This document shows positions 13,106 to 20,355 of a stretch of 20,355 nucleotides of DNA, piece after piece. The notes under the pieces are model-generated. The model did not search any database. It was not told the DNA's origin and was given only the letters and a program-made list of their open reading frames with translations. This DNA is from an uncultured Steroidobacter sp. GTDB lineage: Bacteria; Pseudomonadota; Gammaproteobacteria; Steroidobacterales; Steroidobacteraceae. The stretch's first letter is position 1, and each line of letters opens with the position of its first letter. The DNA is taken from NCBI GenBank assembly GCA_946478975.1, contig CAMLEO010000106.1:1-20355 (forward strand). Reading direction: 5' to 3'. Position numbers and translations under genes: made by a program.

Positions 13106-16100
13106 CTACGTCTTGGCGCTCGATTCTTCTTCCATGTCGACCGTCTTCCGGTTGTCATCAGGCATACGGTCGATGAGCTTGTTGTACGGATCGAAGCCCA
13201 CGTCGTACGGCGGCTCGTCGACAGTGACCTTGATCGTGCCGTGGGCTTGCGTGATGTGCTGGCGCTCCAGGTAGAGGGGCTTTTCACTGCGCTCCTCTTC
13301 ATCCGCACCTCGCGCGAACACGCCGACTTCGATCCAATCGTCGACCGGAAGATCCGTCTCGCGGCCCAGCCCGTCGCTCTCACGCTTGGCAGCCGCGTAC
13401 TCAATCGTCACATCGTACTTTCCATCGTGCGGCGTCACCGTCGTCGCGACGACGCGGTTGTCGTAGAAGATGATCTTGGCAAACAGCTCATCGATGAGCT
13501 TGAGCTTGTCCGGCTGCGTCTGCGCGCGGATGTAATCGAGCAGTTCAACAGTCGTCGTATACGGCGGCTGTTGATACGCCTTGTCGCGAATGTAATTCGC
13601 CAGCGCACGATTCAAATTCTCCTCGCCGATCTCATCGCGCAGCCGATACAACACGAGCGAGCCCTTGGAGTAATGAATGTACCCCTGATCCTCCACTCGC
13701 ATCAGCGGCAGCTCCTCCACCAGCTCGCCGCCGCGGCCTCGCAGGTAACGATCGAGCTCATAGCGCAGGAAGCGGCGCATGTGCTCGCGGCCGTACTCCT
13801 TCTCCATGACCATCAACGCCGAGTACTGCGAGAGCGATTCCATGATCAGGTTCTGACCCTGCACGCCCGCACCGACGACCTGGTGACCCCACCACTGGTG
13901 CGCCATCTCATGCGCAGTGACATAGAAAACATAGTCGACGTCGTTCTTCGGATTGCGCACGTCGGCGATGAAGCCGATGCCCTCCGAGTACGGAATCGTG
14001 TTCGCAAAGCTCTGCGCGAAGCGGGCGTAGCGCGGAAACTCCAGGATGCGCACCTGCCGATGCTGGTACGGCGAGAAGTTGGCGCTGTAGTAGTCGAGCG
14101 ACTTGCGGGTCGCTTCGATCATGCGAGCGACGTTATATGCGTGCTTCGGATCGTGATAGATCTCGATGGGCAGGCCGTGCCACTCACCACGCGTCACCTG
14201 CCAGCGCGCCGACAGGAAGCAGTAGAACGGCAGCATCGGCCGATCCATCTTGTAATGGAAATAGTGCCGGCCGTTCTCGGTCCACTCGCGCTGCAGATAT
14301 CCGGGCGCGAGCGCGATCTGATCGTCGCTGGTGCTCACCGTCGCTTCGAAATTGATCCAATCGGAGTCGACCATGCCCATGTCATAGCGCGCCTTCTCAT
14401 CTTCGAGCTTGGGCATGCGCGGCACATCGCCCAGATCGCGTTTGCGGCGTTCGTTACGATCGATGATCTGCCGCGACTGGTCGTAGCCGAAGCGGGGTAA
14501 TTCGCCGTTGTTGAAGAACGTGCCGTTATGATTCAGCGTCGAACGCATCAATTCGACGCCCGTGGATGGAGGCATGCCGGTGTTGGTGAAGCCGCGCTGC
14601 TCACGCTCCCAAGTAAAGTCGAAATCCATCGACGCGCCCGGCGCCAGCGGCTCACGCAGCTTATAAATATGCAGCCCGGCTAGCGGATCATGCAGACGAA
14701 GCTCCATGCCCGCCGGCGCGACGACATCCAACTGCGCCGCGGGGTGCGTGTAAACATGCAGCTCCGGAATCGGCACGTCGTGCGTGTTCTCGATTCGGTA
14801 GTGGCCACGGATCACCGCGCGACGCTGCTCGGGGAAGATGTCGACATCGGTCCGTACATCGCGGATGCGAGGCTGCGGCAGGTCGATGAACTTGCGATAT
14901 TCCTTTTCCAGATGCGCCTGACGATCGAGCATCACATCCTTGGGCACATACTCATTGATCACATTGGTGTTGTAGAAGATCCAGACGCCGACGGCGATGA
15001 ACGCGATCGCGAGCGTGCCGAGCATCGCGGCTTGCGGGCCACGCAAGCTGCGCATTGCATGCTTCCAGCGCTGTTTCCAACGCGATGAGGTGCCACGGAC
15101 CCAGAACGCACCGGCCAGCACAACCAGCATCGCCGAGAACAGCGACCAATAGATATTGAACCAGACCCACGGCGCGAGGCGCGGGCCGAAGCCGTCCATG
15201 TCCGAAATTCTCATGTCGGGCGAGCCGCCGAAGATGTACAGGTTGTGCTCGTAGCCCATCGCGGCGTGCGTGATCTGCGCCAGCAATCCGACGATCAACA
15301 GCAGGTAACCAACAAACTTTTGGTTGCTGATGACCTGCAGGAACAACGCCAGCACGCCCATCAGGATGTAGAACACCGAATCGGCCAGCGCCGCGCGCAG
15401 ATACAGCCCGAGTTCGAGATTGGTGTAGCCCTGCGTCAGCTGATTTCCTATTGCTGCTACGACGCCGACGCCCATGAACACGAGCACGACAGCGGTGACC
15501 GCGCCGACTTTCGCCAGCATCGGCACCCAGTTCGGCACCGGCGAGGAATCCGTCACCTCGGCAAGCTTCGCATCGCGCTCCCGCCACAACAGGTCGCCGG
15601 CGTAAAAGCCGATCACAAACACCAGCAGGAACTGATAAGTGCCCTGCATGGCCTGCATCATCAGCGCCGTCACGGGATAGATCGGCGTACCGAACGAGGA
15701 GGTGTCGATGGTGCGCGAGCTGACGATGAAATTCAGCAGACCGAACGCCAGCAACACCAGGAATGGCAGGCTCTTCAATACATACCTGGTGTCGAACCAG
15801 AGCAGATGCGTCAACTGCCGCAGGGCGGCGCTCACATCAAACGTTCGATTGCCAGCAACGACCGGACGCGCAGTCGTCGTGCGAACCGGCTGTGCGACCG
15901 TGTCAACTACGAGCGCCGCACCTTTGCGATGCCACCAACGTTTCTTGGTCCGCTGCCGCTGCGACTGAAACATCAGCTGCGCAGCGACCAGCATGACGAC
16001 GCCCGAGCCCATCCAGATCGCCCGGTTCGTCAACACCAGGCCGCTGATCTCCGGCAGTCGGGTGTTACGTTCCGTCACCGACCAATAGCGCATCACGCGA

Positions 16101-16750
16101 GTCGCGGCTTCGATTCCGAACGGATCGATCACCGAGGCGACCGTGTCGTATTTGATATCCACCATCAGCGACTGCGCGACCGCATACAAAACAAAGAACG
16201 CGATCACACCGAGGAACACCATCAGCAGCCGTCGCGTCGTCACTGCGAGCAGGCTCAGCAGCGCGCCGACGAACAGCAGGTTGGGAATGATGATGATCCC
16301 GAAGCCCCACAGGTACGGGCCCCACGAGAACGGCCCGAGCCGCTGCGGATCCAGCCAGGGCATGAACGAGCCGAGGATCATGCCACCGGCCGTGAGCACG
16401 AACACCATCAATCCGATCACGATGCCGGCCAGGAACCGGCCCCACAAATAACTGGCCTTGCTCATCGGCGTGCTGAAGAACAACTCTTCGGTGCGCAGTT
16501 CGAAGTCTCGCAGCAGCGGCTGCGCCGAGAATGCGAGCGCCACGAGCATGCCGAGCGTGGAGAACACGCCCAAGAATTGCAGAATCACGGAGGGCGCATT
16601 GCGGTTGACGTTACCGATGCCTTCACCGACGGTGATGATGTCCGTCGTGGTCGCGGCGAATGCAAACAATGCGAAGGCAAATGCGAGCACCCAGACCAGC
16701 GGGCTACGCAGTTGATAACGCAGTTCGAAGCTGAAGAATTCCCGAAACAT
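13106..16750 (-). CDS. ABC-2 permease fused to M1-family metallopeptidase domain
   Basis: This 1214-residue protein has two ABC-2-type permease halves, the first from residue 1 (FREFFSFELRYQLRSPLVWVLAFAF, about six helices to 270) and the second from about 315 (LTHLLWFDTRYVLKSLPFLVLLAFGLLNFIV, to about 590), followed by an M1/gluzincin domain (about 620-1190). The zinc site is H947-E948-x-x-H951 in HEMAHQWWGHQ, with E971 in MESLSQYSALMVMEKEYG as the third ligand, 19 residues after H951 rather than the 18 seen in classical M1 enzymes. The exopeptidase GAMEN motif is not visible; SFANTIPYSEGIGF stands in that region. The ATPase gene is 23 bp upstream on the same strand. The design suggests a periplasmic peptidase tied to a transport machine; the substrate is unknown. 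Confidence 0.92.
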   Translation of the reverse strand: MFREFFSFELRYQLRSPLVWVLAFAFALFAFAATTTDIITVGEGIGNVNRNAPSVILQFLGVFSTLGMLVALAFSAQPLLRDFELRTEELFFSTPMSKASYLWGRFLAGIVIGLMVFVLTAGGMILGSFMPWLDPQRLGPFSWGPYLWGFGIIIIPNLLFVGALLSLLAVTTRRLLMVFLGVIAFFVLYAVAQSLMVDIKYDTVASVIDPFGIEAATRVMRYWSVTERNTRLPEISGLVLTNRAIWMGSGVVMLVAAQLMFQSQRQRTKKRWWHRKGAALVVDTVAQPVRTTTARPVVAGNRTFDVSAALRQLTHLLWFDTRYVLKSLPFLVLLAFGLLNFIVSSRTIDTSSFGTPIYPVTALMMQAMQGTYQFLLVFVIGFYAGDLLWRERDAKLAEVTDSSPVPNWVPMLAKVGAVTAVVLVFMGVGVVAAIGNQLTQGYTNLELGLYLRAALADSVFYILMGVLALFLQVISNQKFVGYLLLIVGLLAQITHAAMGYEHNLYIFGGSPDMRISDMDGFGPRLAPWVWFNIYWSLFSAMLVVLAGAFWVRGTSSRWKQRWKHAMRSLRGPQAAMLGTLAIAFIAVGVWIFYNTNVINEYVPKDVMLDRQAHLEKEYRKFIDLPQPRIRDVRTDVDIFPEQRRAVIRGHYRIENTHDVPIPELHVYTHPAAQLDVVAPAGMELRLHDPLAGLHIYKLREPLAPGASMDFDFTWEREQRGFTNTGMPPSTGVELMRSTLNHNGTFFNNGELPRFGYDQSRQIIDRNERRKRDLGDVPRMPKLEDEKARYDMGMVDSDWINFEATVSTSDDQIALAPGYLQREWTENGRHYFHYKMDRPMLPFYCFLSARWQVTRGEWHGLPIEIYHDPKHAYNVARMIEATRKSLDYYSANFSPYQHRQVRILEFPRYARFAQSFANTIPYSEGIGFIADVRNPKNDVDYVFYVTAHEMAHQWWGHQVVGAGVQGQNLIMESLSQYSALMVMEKEYGREHMRRFLRYELDRYLRGRGGELVEELPLMRVEDQGYIHYSKGSLVLYRLRDEIGEENLNRALANYIRDKAYQQPPYTTTVELLDYIRAQTQPDKLKLIDELFAKIIFYDNRVVATTVTPHDGKYDVTIEYAAAKRESDGLGRETDLPVDDWIEVGVFARGADEEERSEKPLYLERQHITQAHGTIKVTVDEPPYDVGFDPYNKLIDRMPDDNRKTVDMEEESSAKT

Positions 16751-16773
16751 GGGTTGGCTCCTCGCTTCGTGAG

Positions 16774-17661
16774 TTACGCGACGTGAGCCGAAGCCGCACC
16801 GTGCTGGCGCAGCCGATGGAAATAAACATCCTCGAGATCCGGATCGATCGCGGCGAAGCCGTCTTCGGGCCGCGAATCGCTATAGATATGAATCAGCGGC
16901 TGACCGCCGATCAATCGTGTCGACAGCACCGTGTAGCGCGACTGGTACTCCGGCAGCGCTGCCTTGTTGACCAGCTTGCTCCACACTCGTTCGCGCATGG
17001 CCGCGATTGCTTCACGCGGCTCGCCGCTCATGAGCACCTGGCCGCGACAGATCATCGCCATGCGGGGACACAAATCGGTGACATCCTCGACGATGTGCGT
17101 CGACAGGATCACGACCACCTGGCTGCCGATGTCCGCCAGCAGATTCAGGAAACGATTGCGCTCTTCCGGATCGAGGCCGGCGGTGGGCTCGTCGACGATC
17201 ACGAGCTTGGGATTGCCGATCAACGCCTGCGCGATGCCGAAGCGCTGGCGCATGCCGCCGGAGAAGGTGCCGAGCTTGCGCTTGCGCACGTCCCAAAGGT
17301 TCACTTGTTTGAGCAGCGCTTCGACCGCATCGACACGCTCGCCTTTATTCACATAGCCTTTGAGCACGGCCAGGTGATCGAGCATGTCGAGCGCGCTCAC
17401 TTTCGGATACACGCCGAAGTCCTGCGGCAGATAGCCGAGCGTGCGGCGAATGGCGGATTTGTTTGCAACCACATCGATGTCGTTGAACACGATCGTGCCG
17501 GAGTCCGGATCCTGCAAGGTCGCGATGGTGCGCATCAGCGACGATTTGCCGGCGCCGTTCGGGCCCAGCAGACCAAACATTCCGGCCGGAATCTGCAGCG
17601 ACACGTCGCGCAGCGCCTGCACGTTTCCATAAGACTTCGACAAGTTGCGAATCGTAAGCAC
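16774..17661 (-). CDS. ABC transporter ATP-binding protein (GTG start)
   Basis: The 295-residue ATPase powers the adjacent permease-peptidase. It has Walker A GPNGAGKS (33-40), Q-loop Q80 in LGYLPQDFGVYP, signature FSGGMRQR (133-140), Walker B LVIVDEPTAGLDP (153-165, E158) and H-loop H189 in LSTHIVEDV. It belongs to the CcmA/ABC-2 exporter-type ATPases. An ATG at 17697 in frame would add 12 residues, but it has no ribosome site, whereas the GTG at 17661 has AAAGGGG at 17669-17675, 7 bp away, and puts the start at LTIRNLSKSYG. The C-terminal extension (about 215-295, ending in EDVYFHRLRQHG) is usual for this group. The next gene starts 23 bp downstream, so translation is probably coupled in one operon. 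Confidence 0.93.
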   Translation of the reverse strand: MLTIRNLSKSYGNVQALRDVSLQIPAGMFGLLGPNGAGKSSLMRTIATLQDPDSGTIVFNDIDVVANKSAIRRTLGYLPQDFGVYPKVSALDMLDHLAVLKGYVNKGERVDAVEALLKQVNLWDVRKRKLGTFSGGMRQRFGIAQALIGNPKLVIVDEPTAGLDPEERNRFLNLLADIGSQVVVILSTHIVEDVTDLCPRMAMICRGQVLMSGEPREAIAAMRERVWSKLVNKAALPEYQSRYTVLSTRLIGGQPLIHIYSDSRPEDGFAAIDPDLEDVYFHRLRQHGAASAHVA

Positions 17662-17668
17662 AGCACAG

Positions 17669-17675
17669 CCCCTTT
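17669..17675 (-). promoter_or_regulatory. Ribosome binding site deciding the GTG start of the ABC ATPase
   Basis: AAAGGGG on the minus strand, 7 bp before GTG at 17661-17659. The upstream ATG at 17697 lacks any purine-rich site, so the GTG is favoured. Confidence 0.55.
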
Positions 17676-17722
17676 GCGCCGAGGTCCGTCGGCGCATGCA
17701 GTCGTTTTGGAATTATTGGAAG

Positions 17723-17755
17723 AACTCGCTCTGCGGCGAGTTGTTACAACTTTTT
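17723..17755 (+). terminator. Hairpins followed by a T run between DUF6249-like and ABC ATPase genes
   Basis: AACTCGC (17723-17729) pairs with GCGAGTT (17736-17742) around a 6-base loop. An overlapping alternative, AGTTG/CAACT (17739-17743 with 17747-17751), is followed by TTTT on the plus strand. The T run suits a plus-strand transcript, yet the genes on both sides are on the minus strand. On the minus strand the same bases could act as an attenuator or leader hairpin before the ATPase gene. The role is uncertain. Confidence 0.25.
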
Positions 17756-18211
17756 CTACAGAGGCGCGGGGCCCTGCGAGTAACGGGTGCCGCCGCCATT
17801 ACGCTCGCGCAACTCCTGCTCCAGCTGCAGCTTCTCGGTGTGTCGTCCCTCGACACCGTAATAGATGAGATAGGCGAGGCCGATACCGAGGGGAATCAAA
17901 CCGCCGATGACCGGCAGGTCGTCGTTGAAGCCGGTGATCAGCCAGCCGGCGAACACCGCCAGGCCGATGAAGAACCAGACCAGGCCCGGCAGCAGCGACG
18001 TGCGGCGGCACTTGGAACGGCCGTCGATCAGGTCGAGCGGCAGCGGCGGCAGCTCCATGCCGCGCTCGATCGCAGCCATGCGCTCGGTGTGATACAGCTC
18101 CATCAGCCGGCGCCGCTTACGGTAATTCAGCACGATCCAGATGATGGGGATCGAGAACACGATGCCCGTGGAGAAGATCGGGACCAGCAGCGGGACCAAT
18201 TCGGCAGCCAT
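17756..18211 (-). CDS. DUF6249-like membrane protein
   Basis: The 151-residue protein has one N-terminal helix (about residues 5-28, LVPLLVPIFSTGIVFSIPIIWIVLNY), a basic stretch RKRRRLMELYHTERMAAIERGMELPPLP, and a hydrophobic pair (about 73-92 and 98-118). The tail is charged (RHTEKLQLEQELRERNGG). The N-terminal helix followed by HxERMAAIERGxELPPLP matches, from memory, the DUF6249 family of uncharacterised membrane proteins often found near ECF sigma factor genes. An AGAGG site lies 5 bp before the ATG. It is upstream of the ABC operon by 94 bp on the same strand and divergent from the ECF sigma gene. Function unknown. Confidence 0.75.
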   Translation of the reverse strand: MAAELVPLLVPIFSTGIVFSIPIIWIVLNYRKRRRLMELYHTERMAAIERGMELPPLPLDLIDGRSKCRRTSLLPGLVWFFIGLAVFAGWLITGFNDDLPVIGGLIPLGIGLAYLIYYGVEGRHTEKLQLEQELRERNGGGTRYSQGPAPL

Positions 18212-18290
18212 ACAAGCCTCTACTTATGAACCGTCTTGGCCGGCGATCGAGCACCGGCGAACTGCGATTTGGGACGCAACAGCCCGTCAC

Positions 18291-18401
18291 AAGGTTGCAG
18301 CCAACGCATGTCGGTGAACTGCGGCCTGTAACCGGCCGACGGCGGCGGTGTTAGGACCAAGAAACCACGCACATTGTTAAAGTGCGCCCCACTGCAACCT
18401 T
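18291..18401. repeat. Distant inverted repeat and small dyad in the sigma-factor promoter region
   Basis: AAGGTTGCAG (18291-18300) and CTGCAACCTT (18392-18401) are perfect 10-bp inverted copies 91 bp apart. Inside lies a second dyad, CGCAC/GTGCG with flanking TT/AA (18368-18386). Both fall in the 218-bp gap between the DUF6249-like gene and the ECF sigma gene, where divergent promoters must lie. No consensus promoter is clear. They might be regulator sites or a leader structure, or chance. Confidence 0.25.
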
Positions 18402-18429
18402 CTGGCCACCTCACACGTCCCAACCGCCA

Positions 18430-19011
18430 ATGACGTCCTCGTCAGCTTCTCAGGCAGACGCCGACATTCTCGAGCGGCTGCAGGCCAAGCAATATCGCGA
18501 GGCGTTCGCGATCTTGTTGCCACGTTATCGGGACAAAGTTTTTCGCTTGACGTTCAGTATGTTACGCGATCGAGCCATGGCCGAAGACACCACCCAGGAC
18601 GTATTCCTGCGGATCTGGCGCGCCCTGCCGGGGTTCGCCGGCCAGTCGCAGCTGTCGACCTGGATCTACGCCATCGCCAAGAACGGCAGCCTGTCGGAGC
18701 TGCGCAAGCGCCGGCCGACGGTCTCGATCGACCAGAACGACGATGACGAAAGCTACAACCCCGCCGTCGCGGCCCTCGCCGCGCCGGAGGCGGATGACTC
18801 CGCGACCGTCAGCGTCGGCCAGATGCTGGACCAGCTGCCCGAGCGTTATCGCCAGGCCGTGGTGCTGTTCTATATGGAAGATAAATCCTACGAGCAGACC
18901 GCCGCCAGCCTGGGCTTGCCGCTCGGGACGGTCAAAGCCTTGCTTCATCGCGCCCGCAAGCGCTTAATCGAGCTGACTAAGGAGGCCGAAGCCGCTACGG
19001 CTGCTGCGTAA
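18430..19011 (+). CDS. ECF-family RNA polymerase sigma factor (RpoE-like)
   Basis: The 193-residue protein has sigma region 2 (about residues 22-95: YREAFAILLPRYRDKVFRLTFSMLRDRAMAEDTTQDVFLRIWRALPGF and LSTWIYAIAKNGSLSELRKRR) and region 4 (about 132-182: LDQLPERYRQAVVLFYMEDKSYEQTAASLGLPLGTVKALLHRARKRL). There is no region 1.1 or 3, as expected for the extracytoplasmic-function group. It directs RNA polymerase to stress promoters when released by the anti-sigma factor encoded 5 bp downstream. The frame is open from a GTG at 18382, but the ATG at 18430 fits the family length; neither has a good ribosome site. The linker between the domains is acidic (DQNDDDESYN). Confidence 0.93.
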   Translation: MTSSSASQADADILERLQAKQYREAFAILLPRYRDKVFRLTFSMLRDRAMAEDTTQDVFLRIWRALPGFAGQSQLSTWIYAIAKNGSLSELRKRRPTVSIDQNDDDESYNPAVAALAAPEADDSATVSVGQMLDQLPERYRQAVVLFYMEDKSYEQTAASLGLPLGTVKALLHRARKRLIELTKEAEAATAAA

Positions 19012-19016
19012 ACCTG

Positions 19017-19577
19017 ATGAATCAGCGCTCGTCACTACCGCCGCCGACGCATTCCGAGCAATGGGATGGCCAGCTGCAGGATTGGCTGGATGGTGAATTG
19101 AACACCGCCGAAAGCGCTGTGTTCGAGGCTCACCTGGCCGGCTGCGGTGAATGCCAGCAGACGCTGGAGGTGTTGGAGAAGCTCGATGAGGCGCTGGTCG
19201 AAGCCACGCCACCGATGGAGTTGAACCAGGCGTTCGACCAGCGGCTGTTCGCGCAGATCGAGGCGTTCGACGAGACCAAGCGCATCGAAGCCCGGCGCCG
19301 GCTGGAGCAGGAATGGCAGCAGCAGCTGCATGCTTTGTCCCGCAACTGGAAGCGCACACTCGCCTTCGTGATTCCCGGCGTGATTGCCGGCATCGCTCTC
19401 GCCTTCGCCGTGCTGGCATGGCTGGACAGCTCCGGCATCACCAGCAACCTGGTCGCCCAAGGCAGTGCCGAGCTGGGCGGCGGCTCGACCGACCTGCTGC
19501 GCGTGGGCCTCACCGGCTTCATTGGCGCCGCTTTGGGAATGGCAGTGGCGCCCTGGCTGGCCCGACTGGCCGACTGA
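19017..19577 (+). CDS. Zinc-finger anti-sigma factor, membrane-bound
   Basis: The 186-residue protein starts with a zf-HC2/ZAS anti-sigma domain: LQDWLDGELNTAESAVFEAHLAGCGECQQTLEVLEKLDEAL, with the H39-x3-C43-x2-C46 motif. A charged helical linker (about 70-115, FDETKRIEARRRLEQEWQQQL) leads to one membrane helix (about 119-141, TLAFVIPGVIAGIALAFAVLAWL) and a second hydrophobic segment near the end (about 163-182). It would hold the ECF sigma factor at the inner membrane and release it on a signal. The gene starts 5 bp after the sigma gene stops, so the pair is co-transcribed and probably translationally coupled. The second C-terminal helix makes it longer than the minimal one-helix anti-sigma plan. 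Confidence 0.88.
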   Translation: MNQRSSLPPPTHSEQWDGQLQDWLDGELNTAESAVFEAHLAGCGECQQTLEVLEKLDEALVEATPPMELNQAFDQRLFAQIEAFDETKRIEARRRLEQEWQQQLHALSRNWKRTLAFVIPGVIAGIALAFAVLAWLDSSGITSNLVAQGSAELGGGSTDLLRVGLTGFIGAALGMAVAPWLARLAD

Positions 19578-19673
19578 CCCATTCAGCCTCGCCGCCGCAC
19601 CGTTTTGGCGCTTCCAAGCGACAGAACCGGCGGAAACCTCACAGCTTCACTACCCGTTACGGCGGAATCCTCT

Positions 19674-19679
19674 AGAATC
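19674..19679 (+). promoter_or_regulatory. Possible -10 element for kup
   Basis: TAGAAT followed by a GC-rich discriminator (CCCGCGCC) lies about 57 bp before the kup start in the 158-bp gap after the anti-sigma gene. No good -35 hexamer sits at 17 bp, so the call is weak. Confidence 0.3.
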
Positions 19680-19735
19680 CCGCGCCTTTCGCCGCTTTCG
19701 TGCGGGTCATTCCTGCCGGTAACAAGAACACAGCC

Positions 19736-20355
19736 ATGAGTCTTCGCTCATCCGATTGCACCGACGAGGATCACGGCGGTGCGGATCGCAAACTCGTCCT
19801 GACGGCGCTCGGCGTGGTGTTCGGTGACATCGGCACCAGCCCGCTGTACGCATTTCGCGAATGCTTGAACCCCGAGCACGGCGCGGCCGTGAACGAAGCA
19901 AACATTCTCGGCATCCTGTCGCTGATCCTGTGGTCGCTGGTCCTGGTGATCTCGATCAAATACGTCGGCATCGTGCTGCGCGCGGACAATCGCGGCGAAG
20001 GCGGCGTGCTGGCGCTGAGCACGTTGCTGTCCACCGCCAGCACCAATTGGAAATTGTGGGCGCCGGTGAGCGCGGTCGGTTTGTTTGGCGCGGCGCTGTT
20101 CTTCGGCGACGGCTTCGTGACGCCGGCGATCTCGGTGTTGAGCGCCATGGAAGGACTCACCGTCGCGGCCCCACAGCTGGAACGTTTCGTTTTGCCCGGC
20201 GCCGTGATGGTGCTGACTGCATTGTTTCTGATCCAGCGGCACGGCACGGCCACCGTGGGCAAGTTCTTCGGCCCGATCATGACGCTGTGGTTCGCGACGC
20301 TCGGCGCGCTGGGCATCTACAACCTGATCCAGGCGCCTGGCATCCTGGCGGCGGT
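19736..20355 (+). CDS. kup: Kup-type potassium uptake protein, N-terminal part
   Basis: The window shows the first 206 residues of a protein that is usually about 620-650 long; the rest is beyond the edge. Kup proteins import K+ with protons at the inner membrane. Diagnostic motifs are [19 protein letters not shown] (about residues 27-45), [25 protein letters not shown] (about 76-100) and [20 protein letters not shown] (about 122-141). Helices are visible at about 22-42, 60-83, 110-130, 155-170 and 180-200. The ATG at 19736 has only a weak purine-rich site before it. It lies 158 bp after the anti-sigma gene and probably has its own promoter. Confidence 0.93.
   Translation, partial: MSLRSSDCTDEDHGGADRKLVLTALGVVFGDIGTSPLYAFRECLNPEHGAAVNEANILGILSLILWSLVLVISIKYVGIVLRADNRGEGGVLALSTLLSTASTNWKLWAPVSAVGLFGAALFFGDGFVTPAISVLSAMEGLTVAAPQLERFVLPGAVMVLTALFLIQRHGTATVGKFFGPIMTLWFATLGALGIYNLIQAPGILAA

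Noticed and set aside
12866..13176. Short open frames of 71 and 87 codons across the pirin/peptidase gap.
   Set aside because: They run through both arms of the long inverted repeat and have no ribosome binding site or protein-like pattern; the repeat explains the openness of the region.
13241..14500. A 419-codon open frame on the plus strand.
   Set aside because: It is antisense to the M1 peptidase domain, whose HExxH motif and surrounding blocks are intact on the minus strand.
15245..16786. A 513-codon open frame on the plus strand.
   Set aside because: It is antisense to the permease-peptidase gene, with low-complexity H, Q and R runs and no recognisable fold.
16783..17868. A 361-codon open frame on the plus strand.
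   Set aside because: It is antisense to the ABC ATPase, which has all of its nucleotide-binding motifs.
1..20355. CRISPR arrays, tRNA or rRNA genes, phage or insertion-sequence genes.
   Set aside because: No regularly spaced repeats, cloverleaf-like segments, rRNA signatures, transposases or integrases were seen.

Overview
The window is GC-rich and densely coded, with short intergenic gaps, canonical Shine-Dalgarno sites and chromosomal housekeeping or accessory genes on both strands. The gene content (AlkB alkane hydroxylase, a PcaF/PaaJ-type thiolase, pirin, GcvA-type LysR, FixJ-type regulator, Kup) fits a free-living, catabolically versatile gammaproteobacterium, perhaps of the Nevskiales, Steroidobacterales or Xanthomonadales kind. 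That placement is inference from content and protein style, not a database result. I see no rRNA, tRNA, CRISPR array, insertion sequence or phage gene.

Layout. Positions 1-992 carry the end of a sensor histidine kinase and its FixJ-type response regulator. A minus-strand cardiolipin-synthase-like gene (970-2331) overlaps the regulator tail to tail, and a small membrane protein gene (2433-2900) lies upstream of it. A secreted ten-cysteine protein (3168-3668) faces a 3-oxoadipyl-CoA thiolase (3701-4903). Next come two convergent, overlapping EamA/DMT transporters (5024-5911 and 5875-6849). The second is divergent from a MocR-type regulator (6963-8402), and the promoter gap holds a spaced direct repeat that may be the MocR operator. 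Positions 8399-8695 hold two tandem small-protein genes (45 and 43 codons) with strong ribosome binding sites. They are divergent from a GcvA-like LysR gene (8813-9721) that has an inverted repeat just before its start codon.

Positions 9726-11773 form a minus-strand run: alkB, a VOC/glyoxalase-fold gene and an eight-cysteine zinc-ribbon gene. alkB is divergent from a pirin gene (11971-12873), and the gap contains a near-perfect 15-bp palindrome. Between pirin and the next convergent gene lies a 158-bp element (12903-13060) built from a long imperfect inverted repeat with two further perfect hairpins inside. I regard this as the best candidate for something undescribed.

Positions 13106-18211 are a minus-strand cluster: a DUF6249-like membrane protein, an ABC ATPase with a GTG start, and a 1214-residue fusion of two ABC-2 permease halves with an M1-type metallopeptidase domain. 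Divergent from it are an ECF sigma factor (18430-19011) and its membrane-bound zinc-finger anti-sigma factor (19017-19577). A plausible reading is an envelope-stress regulatory pair facing an ABC/peptidase machine, but that link is inference. The window ends inside a kup potassium transporter gene (from 19736).
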